Assembly (NCBI GenBank): GCA_019454045.1
Contig: SKCR01033666.1
Location: 248,001-312,000 of the forward strand
Reading direction: 5' to 3'
DNA length: 64,000 nt
Origin: Zanthoxylum bungeanum
Lineage: Eukaryota; Streptophyta; Magnoliopsida; Sapindales; Rutaceae
A model generated the notes under the pieces. It was given only the letters and a program-made list of their open reading frames with translations, made no database searches and was not told where the DNA came from. The translations under genes and the position numbers were made by a program. Shown here piece after piece: positions 1 through 12,275 of this stretch. Each line of letters starts with the position of its first letter. Within the stretch, counting starts at the first letter, position 1.

Positions 1-906
1 TAACTAGTTTATATATTATAATTAAGGGAGATTAATCTAATATTAGTAATAAAAGTTTTACCTTTTACCCCAGCAAAGGGGAGTTACCTCCTCATTACTG
101 AAAAGTAAAAACTGAAAATTAAAGAAAGAAAAGTATTGTGCGTAAAAGTAAATTGCGGAAAGTAAAAACTGAAAAGTAAAGAAAATAAAGTGCAAAAGCG
201 GAAATTAATTACTGAAAGCTGTAAATAAACAAATAAGATACAATCTTCTTAGTATTCTTAAGGAATTCCTTAGAAGAAAGTATGAATTTACAAATGAAAT
301 GGCTTGGTATTTATAGGCAAAATTTTGCCTCCATCAAATCATCCACCAAATCCATTATTAATTGCTCCATTAATTGCTCCACTAAATCCATTATTAATTG
401 CTCCACTAATTTCTTATCATGTTTGGTGGTGATTTGATAATTTTTATTATTTATTTTTTGCTTTGAAAATGACTTTAATAATTACACACAACACACTTCT
501 GGATGGTTCATCCATTTCGGGCATGAAATATTCAGAATTAGAAATTATTTTGTATTTCAAAGTTGTAGATCTTTGAGTCTTCTTTAATCTGGAACTTGAA
601 TCAGCTCAATCCGATATCGGAGTAAAAATTTATGCCCAAAATAATACATATACGCAAAACTGGAATTTCCAAAACTGCACTTCGTTGAAACGCCCTTTCA
701 AGTTTCCAATCTCCAAAATTAATATGTCAAGTCCAATTTTTGCCCTTATTTGACCCACATTTCTTCCTAAATGATTTCATTGTGTCCCAATATTATTTTA
801 TCTGCAAAATAAACTAAAACACATCAAAACGTTCATCAAACCCGAGAAACTAAACAAAATATTAAGTAAAATGGGCAGTAAATATTGATATATTTTCCGC
901 TCATCA
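1..906 (-). repeat. Athila-type LTR, minus orientation, cut by window start
   Basis: The block matches the right-hand part of the LTRs at 31479-33359 and 37363-39200: the same sentence of blocks (a gggagattaatcta stretch, ccttttacccc, a run of aaagttgtagatctttgagtc, an aacgccctttcaagtttcc block) in the same order. It ends with tccgctcatca at 896-906, the complement of the TGATGAGCGG start of these LTRs. A short direct-repeat cluster (ccattattaattgctcca) lies at 340-410. The rest of the LTR is outside the window. Confidence 0.75.
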
Positions 907-1842
907 AGTATCATCCAGAATACTAATGCAATGCAACTTTCCACAGAAAAACTTGAAGCTTGCATCACCAACATGACTGATAGAGAGCTAGATGATGAAA
1001 TTCTGGAATGTATCGACTATCTTGATGGAGCAACTAGGTTCAAAATAACGCCACAGGTGGAAGGTTTGGAATTATCGAAAAATGAGAGAATCAAGCCCTC
1101 GATTGAAGAACAACCACAGTTGGAGCTAAAGCCACTTTCGAACGATCTCAGGTATGCATTCTTAGAAAATTCTTCTAATTTACCTATGATTATTTCTTCG
1201 TCCCTAACATTGGTGCGAGAAGATAAGTTGCTGAGAGTGCTTCGTGAGCACAAGAAAGCCATTGGTTAGACTATAGCAGACATTCGAGGCATTATTCAAT
1301 TATTTTGCATGCATAAAATTCTGATGAACGACGAGTACACAGCCACAGTGGAGCATCAACAGAGACTAAATCCAATCATTAAGGATGTCATAAAGAAAGA
1401 AATAATTAAATGGTTGGATGTTGGCATCATCTACACTATCTCTGATAGCACTTGGGTGAGTCTTATGCAATGTGTACACAAGAAAGGAGGAATGACAGCA
1501 GTCACAAATGAAAAAAAATGAGCTGATTCCAACAAAAACAGTGACTAGATGGAGAGTATGCATGGACTACAGGAAGCTGAACAAAGCAACAAGGAATTAT
1601 CATTTTTCGTTGCCATTCATTGACCAGATGCTAGACAGATTGGCAGGACATGAATTCTACTATTTTCTGGACCGATACTCGGGGTATAATCAAATTGCCA
1701 TCGCCCCAGAAGATCAGGAGAAAACCATTTTTACATGTCTGTATGGTACTTTTGCTATCCGCAGGAAGCCATTTGGACTATTTAATGCTTCTGCCACATT
1801 TCAATGTTGCATGATGGCCATCTTGTTCAGATATGTTGGATC
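907..1842 (+). pseudogene. Athila-type Ty3/gypsy pol fragment (end of protease linker to early RT)
   Basis: Three reading-frame pieces on the + strand (931-1269, 1309-1521, 1508-1846) read as the Athila pol region before and into reverse transcriptase. Visible family motifs are LRVLREHKKAIG, a decayed IIYTISDSTWVS, KNELIPTKTVT, WRVCMDYRKLN, LPFIDQMLDRLAGH, FLDRYSGYNQIAIAPEDQEKT and the FGLFNASATFQ block. The segment stops before the YxDD catalytic box. At least one stop (ATTGG TAG) and one frameshift near 1508 break it. The function was polymerisation of element cDNA; this piece cannot do so. Confidence 0.85.
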
Positions 1843-1918
1843 ATAAGCGGTAAATATATCAATATATATCGTTCCTTTTACTTAATATTTTGTATAGTTT
1901 CTTGAGTTTTGTGAATAT
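1843..1918 (+). repeat. Truncated Athila LTR 5' end, plus orientation
   Basis: About 75 bases (tcataagcggtaaatatatc onward) are the inverted counterpart of 831-906, the terminus of the LTR on the other side of the RT fragment. The similarity stops abruptly near 1918. It would be the 3' LTR start of the + strand element whose pol fragment precedes it. Confidence 0.6.
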
Positions 1919-2440
1919 AGCAACTCACATCTTGAATCTTCATTATCTTTGTGAGTGCCCAAGTGTATTTCTTAAATCTTTTTATCAAACATTTGTGGTT
2001 GTGAAATCCCTTCGTGAGTGAGTATACTCAAAAGGGTGATTATAAAGGTTCGTGAGTGAGCCTACGTATAAAATTCGTTGTAAGAGGTTTGGAGTGAACC
2101 TAGTGAGTAAAAATCTTGGTTGCGAGTTGTGGATTCAACATAGTAGAAATCTTCAAGTGTGGCTTGGGGGAGTGGACGTATGCATTGTTGGCTGAACCAC
2201 TATAAATCACAGTGTTATTTTCTCTATCCCTAAACTCTTTACTCATTGAAAGTTTTATTATATATATGCTTATTTTTTAGAAACTTGCATTTAGGTGATA
2301 TATTTCAATTGAGAAAATCAATCTAAGCTTAATTGGTAAAGCTATGAGCTTTGTAGCGTGAAACCAACAAAGATTTTTATTTCCGCATTATTAGGCCATA
2401 ACCCATTTCACCCCCCTTGGGTATATAGAGCTGTGTGTTG
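1919..2440 (+). repeat. Copia-type LTR 3' part and leader fragment
   Basis: The text resembles the R/U5 and end of a Tork/Tnt1-like copia LTR: repeated gtgagtgag phrases, gggggagtggacgt followed by gaaccactataaatc, then a ccgcattattaggcc and ttcaccccccttgggt stretch. No coding sequence is present. Assignment rests on recognition of these conserved phrases only. Confidence 0.4.
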
Positions 2441-2539
2441 AATAACTTGTAGGTAATTATAATAATATATTTGACTCGGTCTATGTGTTTCCTACTAGAG
2501 CTACCCTCGTGAGGGTTTTGCTGACTTCTGGGTTTGGAT

Positions 2540-3800
2540 GTGGTTGTGCAGGAAACTTTCATTTTTCATTAATGGTCAATGTAAATGTGATTTTGGAGAA
2601 AATATCTCTCAAATCAATCAATGTTTGCACATTTTGGTTATTGATGGATTCCTATTTCTGAATGAATGCATGCAAGGTATCCTTAAGGGTTCTCCTAGGC
2701 AGTGGAACATATGGTGCATAATTTTGGGAATTTTGGAAATTCTGGTGTACCTGGGGAGGTTGTTGCGATGGTTGTGCTTGGTTATCATTCCTCCAATTGA
2801 AGTTTGGACGGTTTCTCCAACCAGAATTGGATTTGGTCTCTTGAAAGTATTTATGGAACTGACTTGATCATGGAGACATTCTTGCAGGGCTGTTAAGGTT
2901 TGACAAACTTGTATGACATGTTCATTTGAATTATAGATATGACACATGACCTCTTGCACTGACTTGACATGATAACTCTTCCTCATTTCTAATGCCTCGA
3001 CTTTTTTAGCTAGAGATGCATATTTAACAGAAAAGTCATGGTCTTCCCTAAGGTTAAAACATACCTCTACCAGATGACTGTGGTTTTACAGGTGACTTAT
3101 AAATGCCAATTGTATCCCAGTGTTGTGCATTCCCTGTTATGTGTTCTAGAGAATCTAGTGCATCTTCAGGATTTTTGTCCCTAAACTCCCAATTACATCT
3201 CTTTAAATCTCTCCCAACATTGGTAAAGTGTTTCCCCCGACTCTTGTGTGATAGTTGTGATTCTCCTCTTAAAGGAGTTTATCCTATGATTGAGAAATAA
3301 TTTTTTTAGAAACTACTCTTGCAAATCATCCCATGTTCTGATGGATCCTGACCTAACGTTTTGTAGCCAAATTTTAGCTTTATCCTTTAAAGAAAAGGGA
3401 AAAACTTGAGTCGAATTATATTCATGCTGCAATTTTGGTATGTGTAAGTGTTACATACCTCTTCAAATCCCTTTAGGTGTTGATAAAGATTTTCTGATTC
3501 TAGACCATGGAATGTGGGTAAAAGTTGGATGACACCTAGTTTAAATTGAAACGTGATATATTTGGAGGGAAAACAATGCAAGATGATGATCATGTCCTAG
3601 TGGAATTCATGAATTGTTTGAGTGTCATAGGATGATTAACATCGCCATACTGAGACTCATTTTCTTCCTGATCAACTAGATTTTCAACTAGGGTAGGTGG
3701 ATTTTCATTTTGGTTCTCAGCCATTTTGACTGACAACGAAGGCGATGGAGACTCTCTATTTAATCTACCGCTAGATGATCGAGACGAATGTCTCATGTAA
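2540..3800 (-). pseudogene. Athila-type gag remnant
   Basis: Reading the minus strand from about 3796, a start-proximal segment (MRHSSRSSSGRLN, then KMAENQNENPP and LKQFMNSTRT) is followed by a gag core with frameshifts (VIQLLPTFHGLESENLYQHL, FSLKDKAKIWLQ, GSIRTWDDL) and by the Athila C-terminal part NSGWRNRPNFNWRNDNQAQ and APYVPLPRRTLKDTL. Gag packages element RNA in virus-like particles. Several stops and frame changes make this copy non-coding. The homologous + strand gag at 48900-49655 shares the same N-terminal wording. The LTR of the same fragment lies to the right (4354-5556), consistent with minus orientation. Confidence 0.8.
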
Positions 3801-4353
3801 CCTAAATGCAGACTATATGATAGAATTTAAATATGCGATTGCAATACTTACAAAAAGAAAAAATAATAATAAACAAGTGGGAAAAGAAAAAATAAAAATA
3901 AAAATAAATGACAAAAGAAAATACAAAAGTAGTGATTAGAACTAAAAACGTCCTCTAATTCTTGTCAATTCATATTTTGATTGAATTTCTCGTTCAGCTG
4001 TCTCAATCTCTCAAATTAGGTTCTCACAAAAAATTATGGAAGAAACTCTAGAAATGGATGATTCAAGAAATTCTCTGGTAAAATACAAGCTCCATTTTAA
4101 TTAATTTTTCTCTCTTCTGTAACCTTGAAGAATTAAGTACATGGTTTATCTGTATGTCAGATGTATGGGTTCGGGATTCATTTAGATCAATTAGGACATC
4201 TTGAATCTACAAAAATGCAAAGAATAAAGAAAATGAGATGCGGAAAATACAACCAAAAAAATATAAAAATAAAAATAAAGAAAAAAAAATACAATGATGT
4301 TAAATTATTATTCTATCTACTAAATTATATTCCCAAAAATGGCGCCAAAAACT
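3801..4353 (-). other. Untranslated leader and primer-binding site of the minus Athila fragment
   Basis: No gene is seen. The minus-strand leader contains AT-rich low-complexity sequence. Next to the LTR, tcccaaaaatggcgccaaaa at 4331-4350 is on the minus strand a TTTTGGCGCCATTTTTGGGA site, a decayed form of the tRNA-Asp-type TGGCGCCGTTGCCGGGGA primer-binding site usual for Athila. Confidence 0.6.
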
Positions 4354-5556
4354 TGACACACTTATAAAGTGGTTCTTTATCCCAAGTATAAGAGTGTCGA
4401 AGTAATAAAATAACCCGGAAGTTTGGGGTCGATCCACCGGGAATAGATTTAGTAAAATAAAATAATAATTTGAGTGAAAATAAAAACACTGAATTATTTG
4501 AAATGATTGACAATTTTTAAATTAGACTGCAACAATAAAATAAAATGTTGGGGCTAAGGGATCCACTTTTAATATTTCAAATTTAGAAACCTTACTTTTT
4601 ATAATATATAAATTGTCATTATTACCCAATTAATTTATTTTAGAAATTAATTATGTCAAAACATATAAAATCAGTTATAAAGAATGTGATATTATTTATC
4701 TATAACAAGTCAAGTTATGTACTCAATTATGCAAAATAAATAAAACCAGGCATATTGGCGCTAACAAAGTTTTTCAATATTTAATTCAGATTTAAATTAA
4801 ATATTAGTCTTTAGATTAAAATTCATATATTATAATATAAGTTAGATTAATCTATATTCTCATATTAAAAGCGTCACCCTTTACCCCAGCATGATGAAAT
4901 TAGCTACTCATGATTTGAATAAAAACATAAATAATTTTATTACTGAAAGAAAAATTACAAGAATTTATAATATAGGGTCAACACCCTCACCATTCACAAC
5001 TCATACAATTTACAAATTTGGAAATTGCATGATTTGTAGGAAATGAAATTCCACCGAAAGGAGGATGTCATTTCCCAACTTTATATTTTTTTGTTTTTTT
5101 TTGTTTTGTTATTGTCTTTAATAATTACATATAACGCACTTTGGATTTTTCATCAATTTCGACCTTGAAAACTCCAGAACCAGAATATCTTATAAACATC
5201 AAAGTTGTAGATATTTGAGTATTCTTTCATATGGGACTGGAATCGCCTCAATCTGATAACGTAGTAAGAACTTTTAGTCAAAATACAAAAATATGCATGC
5301 TTGGAATTTCCGAAATTGTACACTGTTAAACGCCCTTTTAAGTTTTTAGCCTCCAAATTCAAATGTCAAGTCCATTTTTCTAGTTATGAATCCAAATTAT
5401 TATTTCACCTACATAAAAAATAAAAATCACAATACAAATATATATAACATAAATTTAATTATTATTTTACAAATGTGTTAAATTAAGGGGATTAATGAAA
5501 CTATAAGTGTAAAATGATTACTTTCTTTTTATTAAATGTACACTTTTTAGTGTCCA
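4354..5556 (-). repeat. Athila-related LTR (subfamily ending TGTCA), minus orientation
   Basis: The LTR runs from tgacacac at 4354 to tgtcca at 5556 (about 1.2 kb). It is the reverse complement of the + strand LTR at 47092-48253: the two share the aagtattaaaag/ctttaccccagc region, the agttgtagatatttgag block and the terminal ggacactaaaaa. It abuts a primer-binding site and gag to its left, so it is the 5' LTR of a truncated minus-strand element. No matching 3' LTR was found. Confidence 0.7.
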
Positions 5557-6325
5557 TCAAAACACCCCGAAGCATACAACATCATCATCCTGAAGTGACT
5601 TATTCCTTTTTACGAAGCTCTGGTCTGGCTTCATAAAGGCTGACCTCCATATCCGCGGATCCCCCTCTTGCACTGTAAGAGGACGAGCAAATGTCAGGAT
5701 TAGTTCACCTTCGCTAGAATTTTCCTCATGAACATTAGAGGTTCCCTCTGCCTCGGATATCCTCGCCCCCGAAAATAAGGAAACGGAAGAACGAGTAGGT
5801 GCATGAGGCTTCTCCCCAACTTCAATTGGAACTGATGGCCCATCTCCGGTCCCTATAGGTATTGACTTCTCTCCAATACGGGTAGCAAGTGAGGTTTCCA
5901 TAATCACTTCATCATCATCCCCTACAAACACCAAAAAAAAAAACAAATTAGAAGAAAGGATGGGAAAAGAAAGGAATTTTTGCCTAAGGTAAAAATTTAA
6001 CACCTGTTTATATGGAAGAAATAGGAATGGATTTAGACACTTTTGTAACTTTTGGAGCAGTTTCATTCTCCAAAGTTTGAGTAGCTTTCATATTTATTGC
6101 TTTCCTTTGCAGACTATGAATTGCACTTGGCCCCCTAAACATTAGAGAAGTCGATGCTTCTATCTGCAGGGTAAGGACTGCTCCAGGAGAAGGATCTGAG
6201 GTATGAAGAGCTGATTCAGAAAATAGCACAGCAACACCAAAACTATCAACACCTACTCTGCTGGTAGCCCGAGGTGTTCCCACCTCCAGTGTGCTTATCT
6301 TTGGTTCCTGACTTGATGTTCCAGC
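5557..6325 (-). pseudogene. 3' part of a split older minus-strand coding unit
   Basis: Two overlapping minus-strand reading frames lie here (6008-6283 and 5557-6066), joined by what could be a short intron (polypyrimidine stretch near 5930-6000). The product is low-complexity, Ser/Pro/Glu-rich and ends with a DDDVVCFGVF-like tail; no domain is recognised. The reading frame arriving from 16366-16699 continues into this segment in phase when Copia copy A and one TSD copy are disregarded. This shows that the copia inserted into an existing reading frame. The N-terminal part at 29544-30888 resembles the antisense-ORF protein of Tat elements. Confidence 0.5.
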
Positions 6326-8462
6326 TGTTGGACATTATGACCCATAGCGTCACTATTTGCACAGATCATTGTGTTGTTGTAGCAAATTAACTATGTGACA
6401 AAGAAATTGCACTCTCATCATTTGTGATTAGATCACCATAGATATATAAATGAAGAGAGGTCCCTATGATTAGTACCTGGACTGAGAATGATATGAGACA
6501 GTATCAGTCCTCGAAGGTTTAATCATTAAATATCCCTAGCCGTAGTATTATCGAGACTGGACATCGATAATGCGGAATAGGCTAGTATTGCACTTGTGCA
6601 CGTTTGTGAGGGCACAACGGCATAGTTCTCATATATATAAGTATTGGATATTTATGCAAGTGCGATAGGAGGTCGTGTTTCACCGATGGTACGGGAAACA
6701 GCTTCGCTCTGGATAGACCCCGGAATCCCATTGGTATTATGACTATGTGTCTATGGGAGGCCGAAATCAAGGTAGGTGTGTATAGTCTTAACCTGAGACT
6801 TGCACCGCTAATACTTACGATAATCGATAAACTTTGGTCTTGGTGGTAGGGGCTTTAACCGGTTCTGTGTACACCACTTCTGGGTTTATCAGAGAGTCGT
6901 AGAGTATTGGGTGTGATGTCAAGATGGAAGTATCACTTCAGTCATATTGGAGATGATGTCACGCAGGATACGGTATTAGTGCTCTTAAGTGTGCGCAACC
7001 ATCGGGATATTATGACAAGGTCATGTATATCCGATTATAGAGACTAGTTACCAGACATCCGACATGTGCTTCGACGGGGCAGACACTTATCCAGCCCCAG
7101 GCCTAGCACGTGATTATCCGATACTGGGCCGATATACACAATACTACGGTATACTACGCTTGATACAGATCTATATATTCCTGTAAGAATATTTCTGGAG
7201 AATTGGGTAGGCATGGCGCTTTGCTAGAAGCCAACCTTGTCTTGTAAATCGATATAAACGTAGTACGAGGTACTTACGTGTTCGGACAGTCCGACGATCG
7301 TATTTACTGCCAACATATCCGGAGATCTCATGGGTCGCTTCCTGAAGATTCACCGATGACGTATGACTCGCACTTTGATTAATCTGGGATTAATTAGAAG
7401 AGAGAGATAGAATTAATCTGGGATTAATTCGATGAGAGAGAAAATTAATCTGGGATTAATTGCGGAGATATTTTATCTGGGATAAAATATTAATTAAAGA
7501 GAGAGAACGATTAATTTGGAATTAATCGATAAAATAATATATTCGATATATTATTAGAATTAGATTTCGACGCGGAATTAAAATTAGATTTTAATTCGGG
7601 CGAACGAATTAATTTAGAATTAATTCGTTAGCGACGTGAATAGTGAATTCGCTAGGCGTAATCACTTAATTACGACGCGACGGAAAATTCGTTAATTTGG
7701 AATTAGCGAACCCGAGCCCGAGAGTGATTGCGAGCGCATTCGCATTTCGAATTCGAGCGCGGCACGCAAGTCACATCAAGCGTCAAATCGCTAGTCGCAT
7801 CAATCGTCAAATCAATTGTCACTTTGAGTGATGTGACTTGACAACATGTCACTTTATTAAAGTGATGTGATGTGACTTAAAGTAATAAGTAGAAATGATG
7901 TGTGAAAATAGAAAAGCATTAATAGACTTTTGCTTTTTACTTTTGATATATATGTAATGATTTATATATATTTTATTTTGTTTTTTGGAAAATAAATTAA
8001 AATTATAAACTTATCATTCTCTCTCTTCACATGCAAACACACGTTTTCTCTTTTCCCTCTCATTTTTTTCCTCTCTTCTTCACGGCATCACTGCCGATTC
8101 TTCTTCATTTTTTTTCTGGTTCACCGAATTTTTGAGAAGCAAAATGGAAGATGTACAAGTGCTAGCACACCTTGAGTATACATAGGTGATAGGGAAGTGT
8201 CTTCATGAGCTTGGAAAGCTTGAAGCTTGGAGCTTCAATGGAGTCTTGCATGGCCGAAAATGGGAGTCCAAACCAGTCCAAAACGCACAGCCACTGTCAA
8301 GGAAAGCCATTGCCGAGCTTGGAGGGAGCTCAAAATCGCACTTGTTCTTCATTCATCAAAACCGAAATTCAATGTGAGTATATTCCGCACCTCCTTTGAT
8401 GTGTTCATATGCGGTTTTTATGCATGATTTGTGATCCTTGGGACCTTGATTGAACTCTTACA
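6326..8462 (+). repeat. 5' LTR of Copia copy A
   Basis: The LTR is about 2137 bp, from tgttggacattatgaccc to gaactcttaca. It matches 14216-16365 with roughly a dozen substitutions and a larger number of 1-4 base indels. It contains a cluster of short imperfect palindromes (see separate entry). Its final part includes AT-rich and CT-rich sequence that looks like promoter/leader. Small reading frames in it are not conserved between LTR copies in a gene-like way. Confidence 0.92.
7375..7720. repeat. Cluster of short palindromes inside the Copia LTR
   Basis: Imperfect palindromes of the form TTAAT-CTGGG-ATTAA occur three times, followed by TTTTATCTGGGATAAAA, GATTAATTTGGAATTAATC, GAATTAATTTAGAATTAATTC and TTAATTTGGAATTA units within about 340 bases. 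The same cluster is present at 15270-15610, 57825-58110 and, inverted, 53640-53910. It is a feature of the LTR family; a role in transcription or RNA folding is conceivable but not shown. Confidence 0.8.
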
Positions 8463-8463
8463 A

Positions 8464-8476
8464 TGGTATCAAGCTT
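8464..8476 (+). other. Primer-binding site, initiator tRNA-Met type
   Basis: One base after the LTR the sequence tggtatcaagctt resembles the common plant copia site TGGTATCAGAGCC. Copy B has tggcatcaagagc at the same place. Confidence 0.8.
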
Positions 8477-11400
8477 TTGTTGCATGAAAACCGAATTAGG
8501 GTTCTTGAGCAAATTTGGGGCTTTTTGATTTTAGCTTGATTCTGTCTAATTGATTGTTTGAGAATGATTATATATGATTGAATTTGAGTTGTATGTAATC
8601 AATTTGATAAAAAAAAATGATTGGATTGATTTTCCCCAATTTGCTTATTTTGTCAAAACTTTAATTTGGGTAAACTCGATTTAGGCATGATTTGGTTGAA
8701 TTGTTTGATGCATTATGCTTGAATGAGGTTGAATTGAAGTTGTGCATGATCAATTTCAAGAAAATTGGATTAGATCAATTTTCCCCAATTCTTTAGGTTG
8801 AACATGAAACTTGAAATTGGGTAAAATGTGTTTGAGCATGTTTTAATTGAATTGGATGTTTAAGTATGCTTAGAACATGTTTAATTGAGATTGTGTGTGA
8901 TCAATTTCATGAAATTGGATTGGATTCAATTTTCCCCAAATTGAAGGCTTGGCCGAAAATTGGAAGAACCTAATGTCTTGGTAATTTTGTTTTGTTTGAT
9001 CATTGGATGACTTAAAACAATTGGTTAATGTTGTTTTGAAGTTCAATTGGATTGAATTTTGATTTGAACATTTTTTTCCTTTTAAAGTGGCTTGGCCGAA
9101 TCTTAAGAACATGAAATTCATTGTGATTTTTTTGTTTTAATTCATTGGATGAATTGAATTGATTTGGGAAATTAAGATTGTGGACTCAATTGGATTGAAA
9201 CCGAATCGAATTGAAAAACCCCTAATTGCCGAGACTTGAAAGCATGTTAATTGGGTTTGATTTTAATGGAATTGTGTTGGACACTATTTGGTTGTTAAAT
9301 GCATGATTAATTAGGCTAATTGATGTTTTAGAAATGTTAATTGGGTAATTGATTGTGTATTACACTTAGGTTAATTAATTGTGAAATTTGGAATTTTATA
9401 AGTTAATTAATTTGGGCTTGATTTTGGAAATTGGGCTTGTTAGGTTGTAATTGGGCTTTTGGGCTTTGTTGTAACAAAGTTGGGTTTAGGCAAAATTGGT
9501 TGGATCCAATTAGGCCCAAAACCGAATCCAAAAGGTCCAATTATGACTTAATGGACCTTAATTATTTAATTGGGCCTAATGGGCCAAAATTAATTTAAAG
9601 GCTTATGGGGTAACTCCCGGATTGGATTTTGGTTGTTCGGTTTGACCCGAGTTGACCAAAAGTCCACGCCTTATAGAAATTAATTAAAAGCCCATTGGAC
9701 TTTAATTAAATAAAACATTAGATGTTAATCGGGCTTTGAGACCCGTTGCGATTAAATTTGGAATTTAAGTCGTAAAGGTTCGTTAATAAAAGTGTAATAT
9801 TTAATTTGGAATTAAATAATGAATTAGAATTAAATACGTATTAAATTGGATTTAATTATGTAATTTAATTTAATTCGTAGAAATTGTACTTTGAGTACGT
9901 GTTTGCAATACGAGTTTGACTCGAACAAAATCAAATCTTTGTTTGAACATTGGATGATCACTAATAATCAAGATTAATTAATTTGATTGATTGATTGATA
10001 ACATGCTTGTATGAATACATGGTTGTGATGTTTGAATAATGTATATCGGATGGATATTAGTCGGGTTGGGCGATTTTGGAAATTGTAATAAATTTGATTT
10101 ATTAAATTGGACCTGCGTGTCCAGCCTTATCTCCTATTTCTTTGTATTCTCTTCTCACCTATTCCCCTCCATGTAAAAGAGGTTTCTTTTTAAAGTGTAG
10201 TGTAACGGGTAGAAATAATACAAGTGCTAGCGGGAGAGAGAAAGTGAGAGATTTGATCTAGGATCAATGTAAAATATCCATCCGCATATCATTATTATTT
10301 TATTTTCATACTCGCTTTATTATGTTTTAGAATGCATGCTTAAGGGTGTATGATGATGAGACCTTAACAAAGATAATTAAATTGGTAGCCAATTTGCACG
10401 CGAAAAACCCTCGTTTTATATTAAGCAAATATCCTTCCATTGAATGATTCTTGTTCAAGATCCGAAGTTGGCATTGGTTTGTTTTTGACCAAAGTCAAGA
10501 CCTTTGTCAATCAAGGATGTACTTGAATCATGAGAGTTTTGTTGCATATCGGTGTCTTGTCCAAATCGTGATTTTTATTGACCAAAGTCAGATCACTTTT
10601 TGTCCAATGACATTGATTACGAAACTTTCCTCGTCAATGGGTCCTGCTTAACTGGAATCATTAGGTTTGTTTTTGGCCAAAGCCAAGGCCTAGATGATTC
10701 AGAGGATAGGGTTAGGAAAATGTAATGGATACATTGACATTATACATATGTTTCGGACTTGGATGTCCACCTAACCGGATCTAGGAATTGGATGAGATCC
10801 AATTGATCTGTGAGATCTACCTAGTTAAATAGCATACAGCTTTTTATTGGCCAAAGTCAGGGTTGTGTGTTATTTAACGGGATCCTAGCCCACTAGGAAA
10901 CGCGGTTTCCCGAGTACTCCACAGAGGGTTAGAGGCTCGACGAAAAATAGTGGGAGGCAAGTATTGAATTTGCAACATTCGTTCGAATACTCGCTAAACA
11001 CGCTCATTTTATTTTATTCGTCATATTAATCAAAAGTATTAGTTGGACTAATATTTTATTTTGTTTTAATAAACAGTTGGACTGTATTATACTTGATTAT
11101 ATATAATTGGATTATATTAATCAATATATTTGAATTAATTAATTTCAGTTTACAGTTGATTTTATAATTGGATTATAGTAATCAATGTAATTGAGGTTAA
11201 TTAATTTGGATTATATTTGATTATATAGTTGGACTATTATAATCATTATAATATATATAGTACCACTAATCGTTGGTTAAATAGTTGGACTATTGTAATC
11301 AAGATAAAATTGAAAAGTTGGATATTTAAAATATAATCTGGGATTAAAATATTTTAAATGATTTAATTTTCAAATTGGGAAAATAATAGGTTAATTTATT

Positions 11401-11600
11401 TGATAAAATACTCATTATACCTTAAGCCCAAAATTAAGCAATATAAGTAGAGCATAAAATCTTTGGAAGATTTATGTGATGATGACTTTAATGCTTAATT
11501 TAATATACTTGTCATAAATCTAATTTTTTGATTTAAGAAGTATTAAAATTGCAATTTATAATTCTTGAAGAATTAATTGACTATTCTAGAGGAGATAAAG
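8477..11600 (+). other. Long non-coding leader / decayed gag zone of Copia copy A
   Basis: No continuous reading frame. The first 1.5 kb is a T/G-rich leader with many ttgaattg and tttccccaatt phrases. At 10480-10870 a phrase like ttggccaaagtcaagac recurs four times about 95-180 bases apart. At 11040-11330 an AT-rich degenerate repeat built on agttggactat and ataattggattatagtaatc recurs about six times. The same order is seen in copy B (58847-61400), so this is family sequence and not local insertions. Confidence 0.6.
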
Positions 11601-12275
11601 TCAAAGTTTGCAATTGGGGATGTAGCACGAGGTGCACATCGTTTCGATATTCTAAAAACCCAAGGCTTGGCCTAAGGTTCCTAAAATATTGAAAAGGATA
11701 ATTGACATATACCAAAAGTGACTGCCATTTGGATATGGAAGACACGAAGGAATTAAAGAAAGGGCGAGGCTCTAACTTTAAAAATGTTTGTCAAAGTTAT
11801 GTTCACTACTAGTATTGAAATTAGATTTTAAATACTGAGTGTGGGACATAAAATATATATGTATTGATATTCAGAATCTGCATTGAGCAGGATACTGACT
11901 TCAAGCTGAGATTTCTCTGCGAATCGGAAACGGGACGAAAGTCGCTGTTTCGACCGTAGATACCTAAGTTTAGGAACTACCCTTTGGGTGTGTACTTAAA
12001 TTAGGAACTGTTATAATGTAACTAGTTTGACTAGAAACATTATCTCTTTATCAGTGTTTAACCCACTGCGGGTGAACCTTTATATTCTAAAACACTAAAG
12101 TGTTTTATTATATAAAGATGATACTGAGATAAATACATTAGATGTAAATAACAGAATTTATATTTTGAATATAATAAAATCTCAAACATATAAATGACAA
12201 ATAAATAGCTCAAATTGATTTGATCAATAGAGACTTATTTATGGCATTGTTGTCTAGGACACAATTAAACGAGAC
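11600..12275 (+). pseudogene. Copia Gag-end / protease remnant
   Basis: In broken frames the segment retains protease-region wording of copia polyproteins: EISLRIGNGTKVAVSTVDT at 11907-11964 corresponds to the conserved xLRVGNGxxVxxxxxGT block, followed by a decayed TRNIISxS block near 12030-12055. A TAA at 11965-11967 stops the frame; the same TAA is present in copy B at 62015-62017. Protease would cut the polyprotein; this copy cannot. Confidence 0.65.

Noticed and set aside
7171..7353. A 60-codon minus-strand frame (MNLQEATHEISGYVGSK...) repeated at 15068-15250 and, on the opposite strand, at 53927-54109
   Set aside because: It lies inside Copia LTRs and recurs only because the LTRs are homologous; the copy B LTR has it disrupted.
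8186..8427. Several overlapping + strand frames near the end of the Copia LTR
   Set aside because: Frames differ between the two LTRs of the same element because of small indels (compare 16084-16329), so no protein is conserved.
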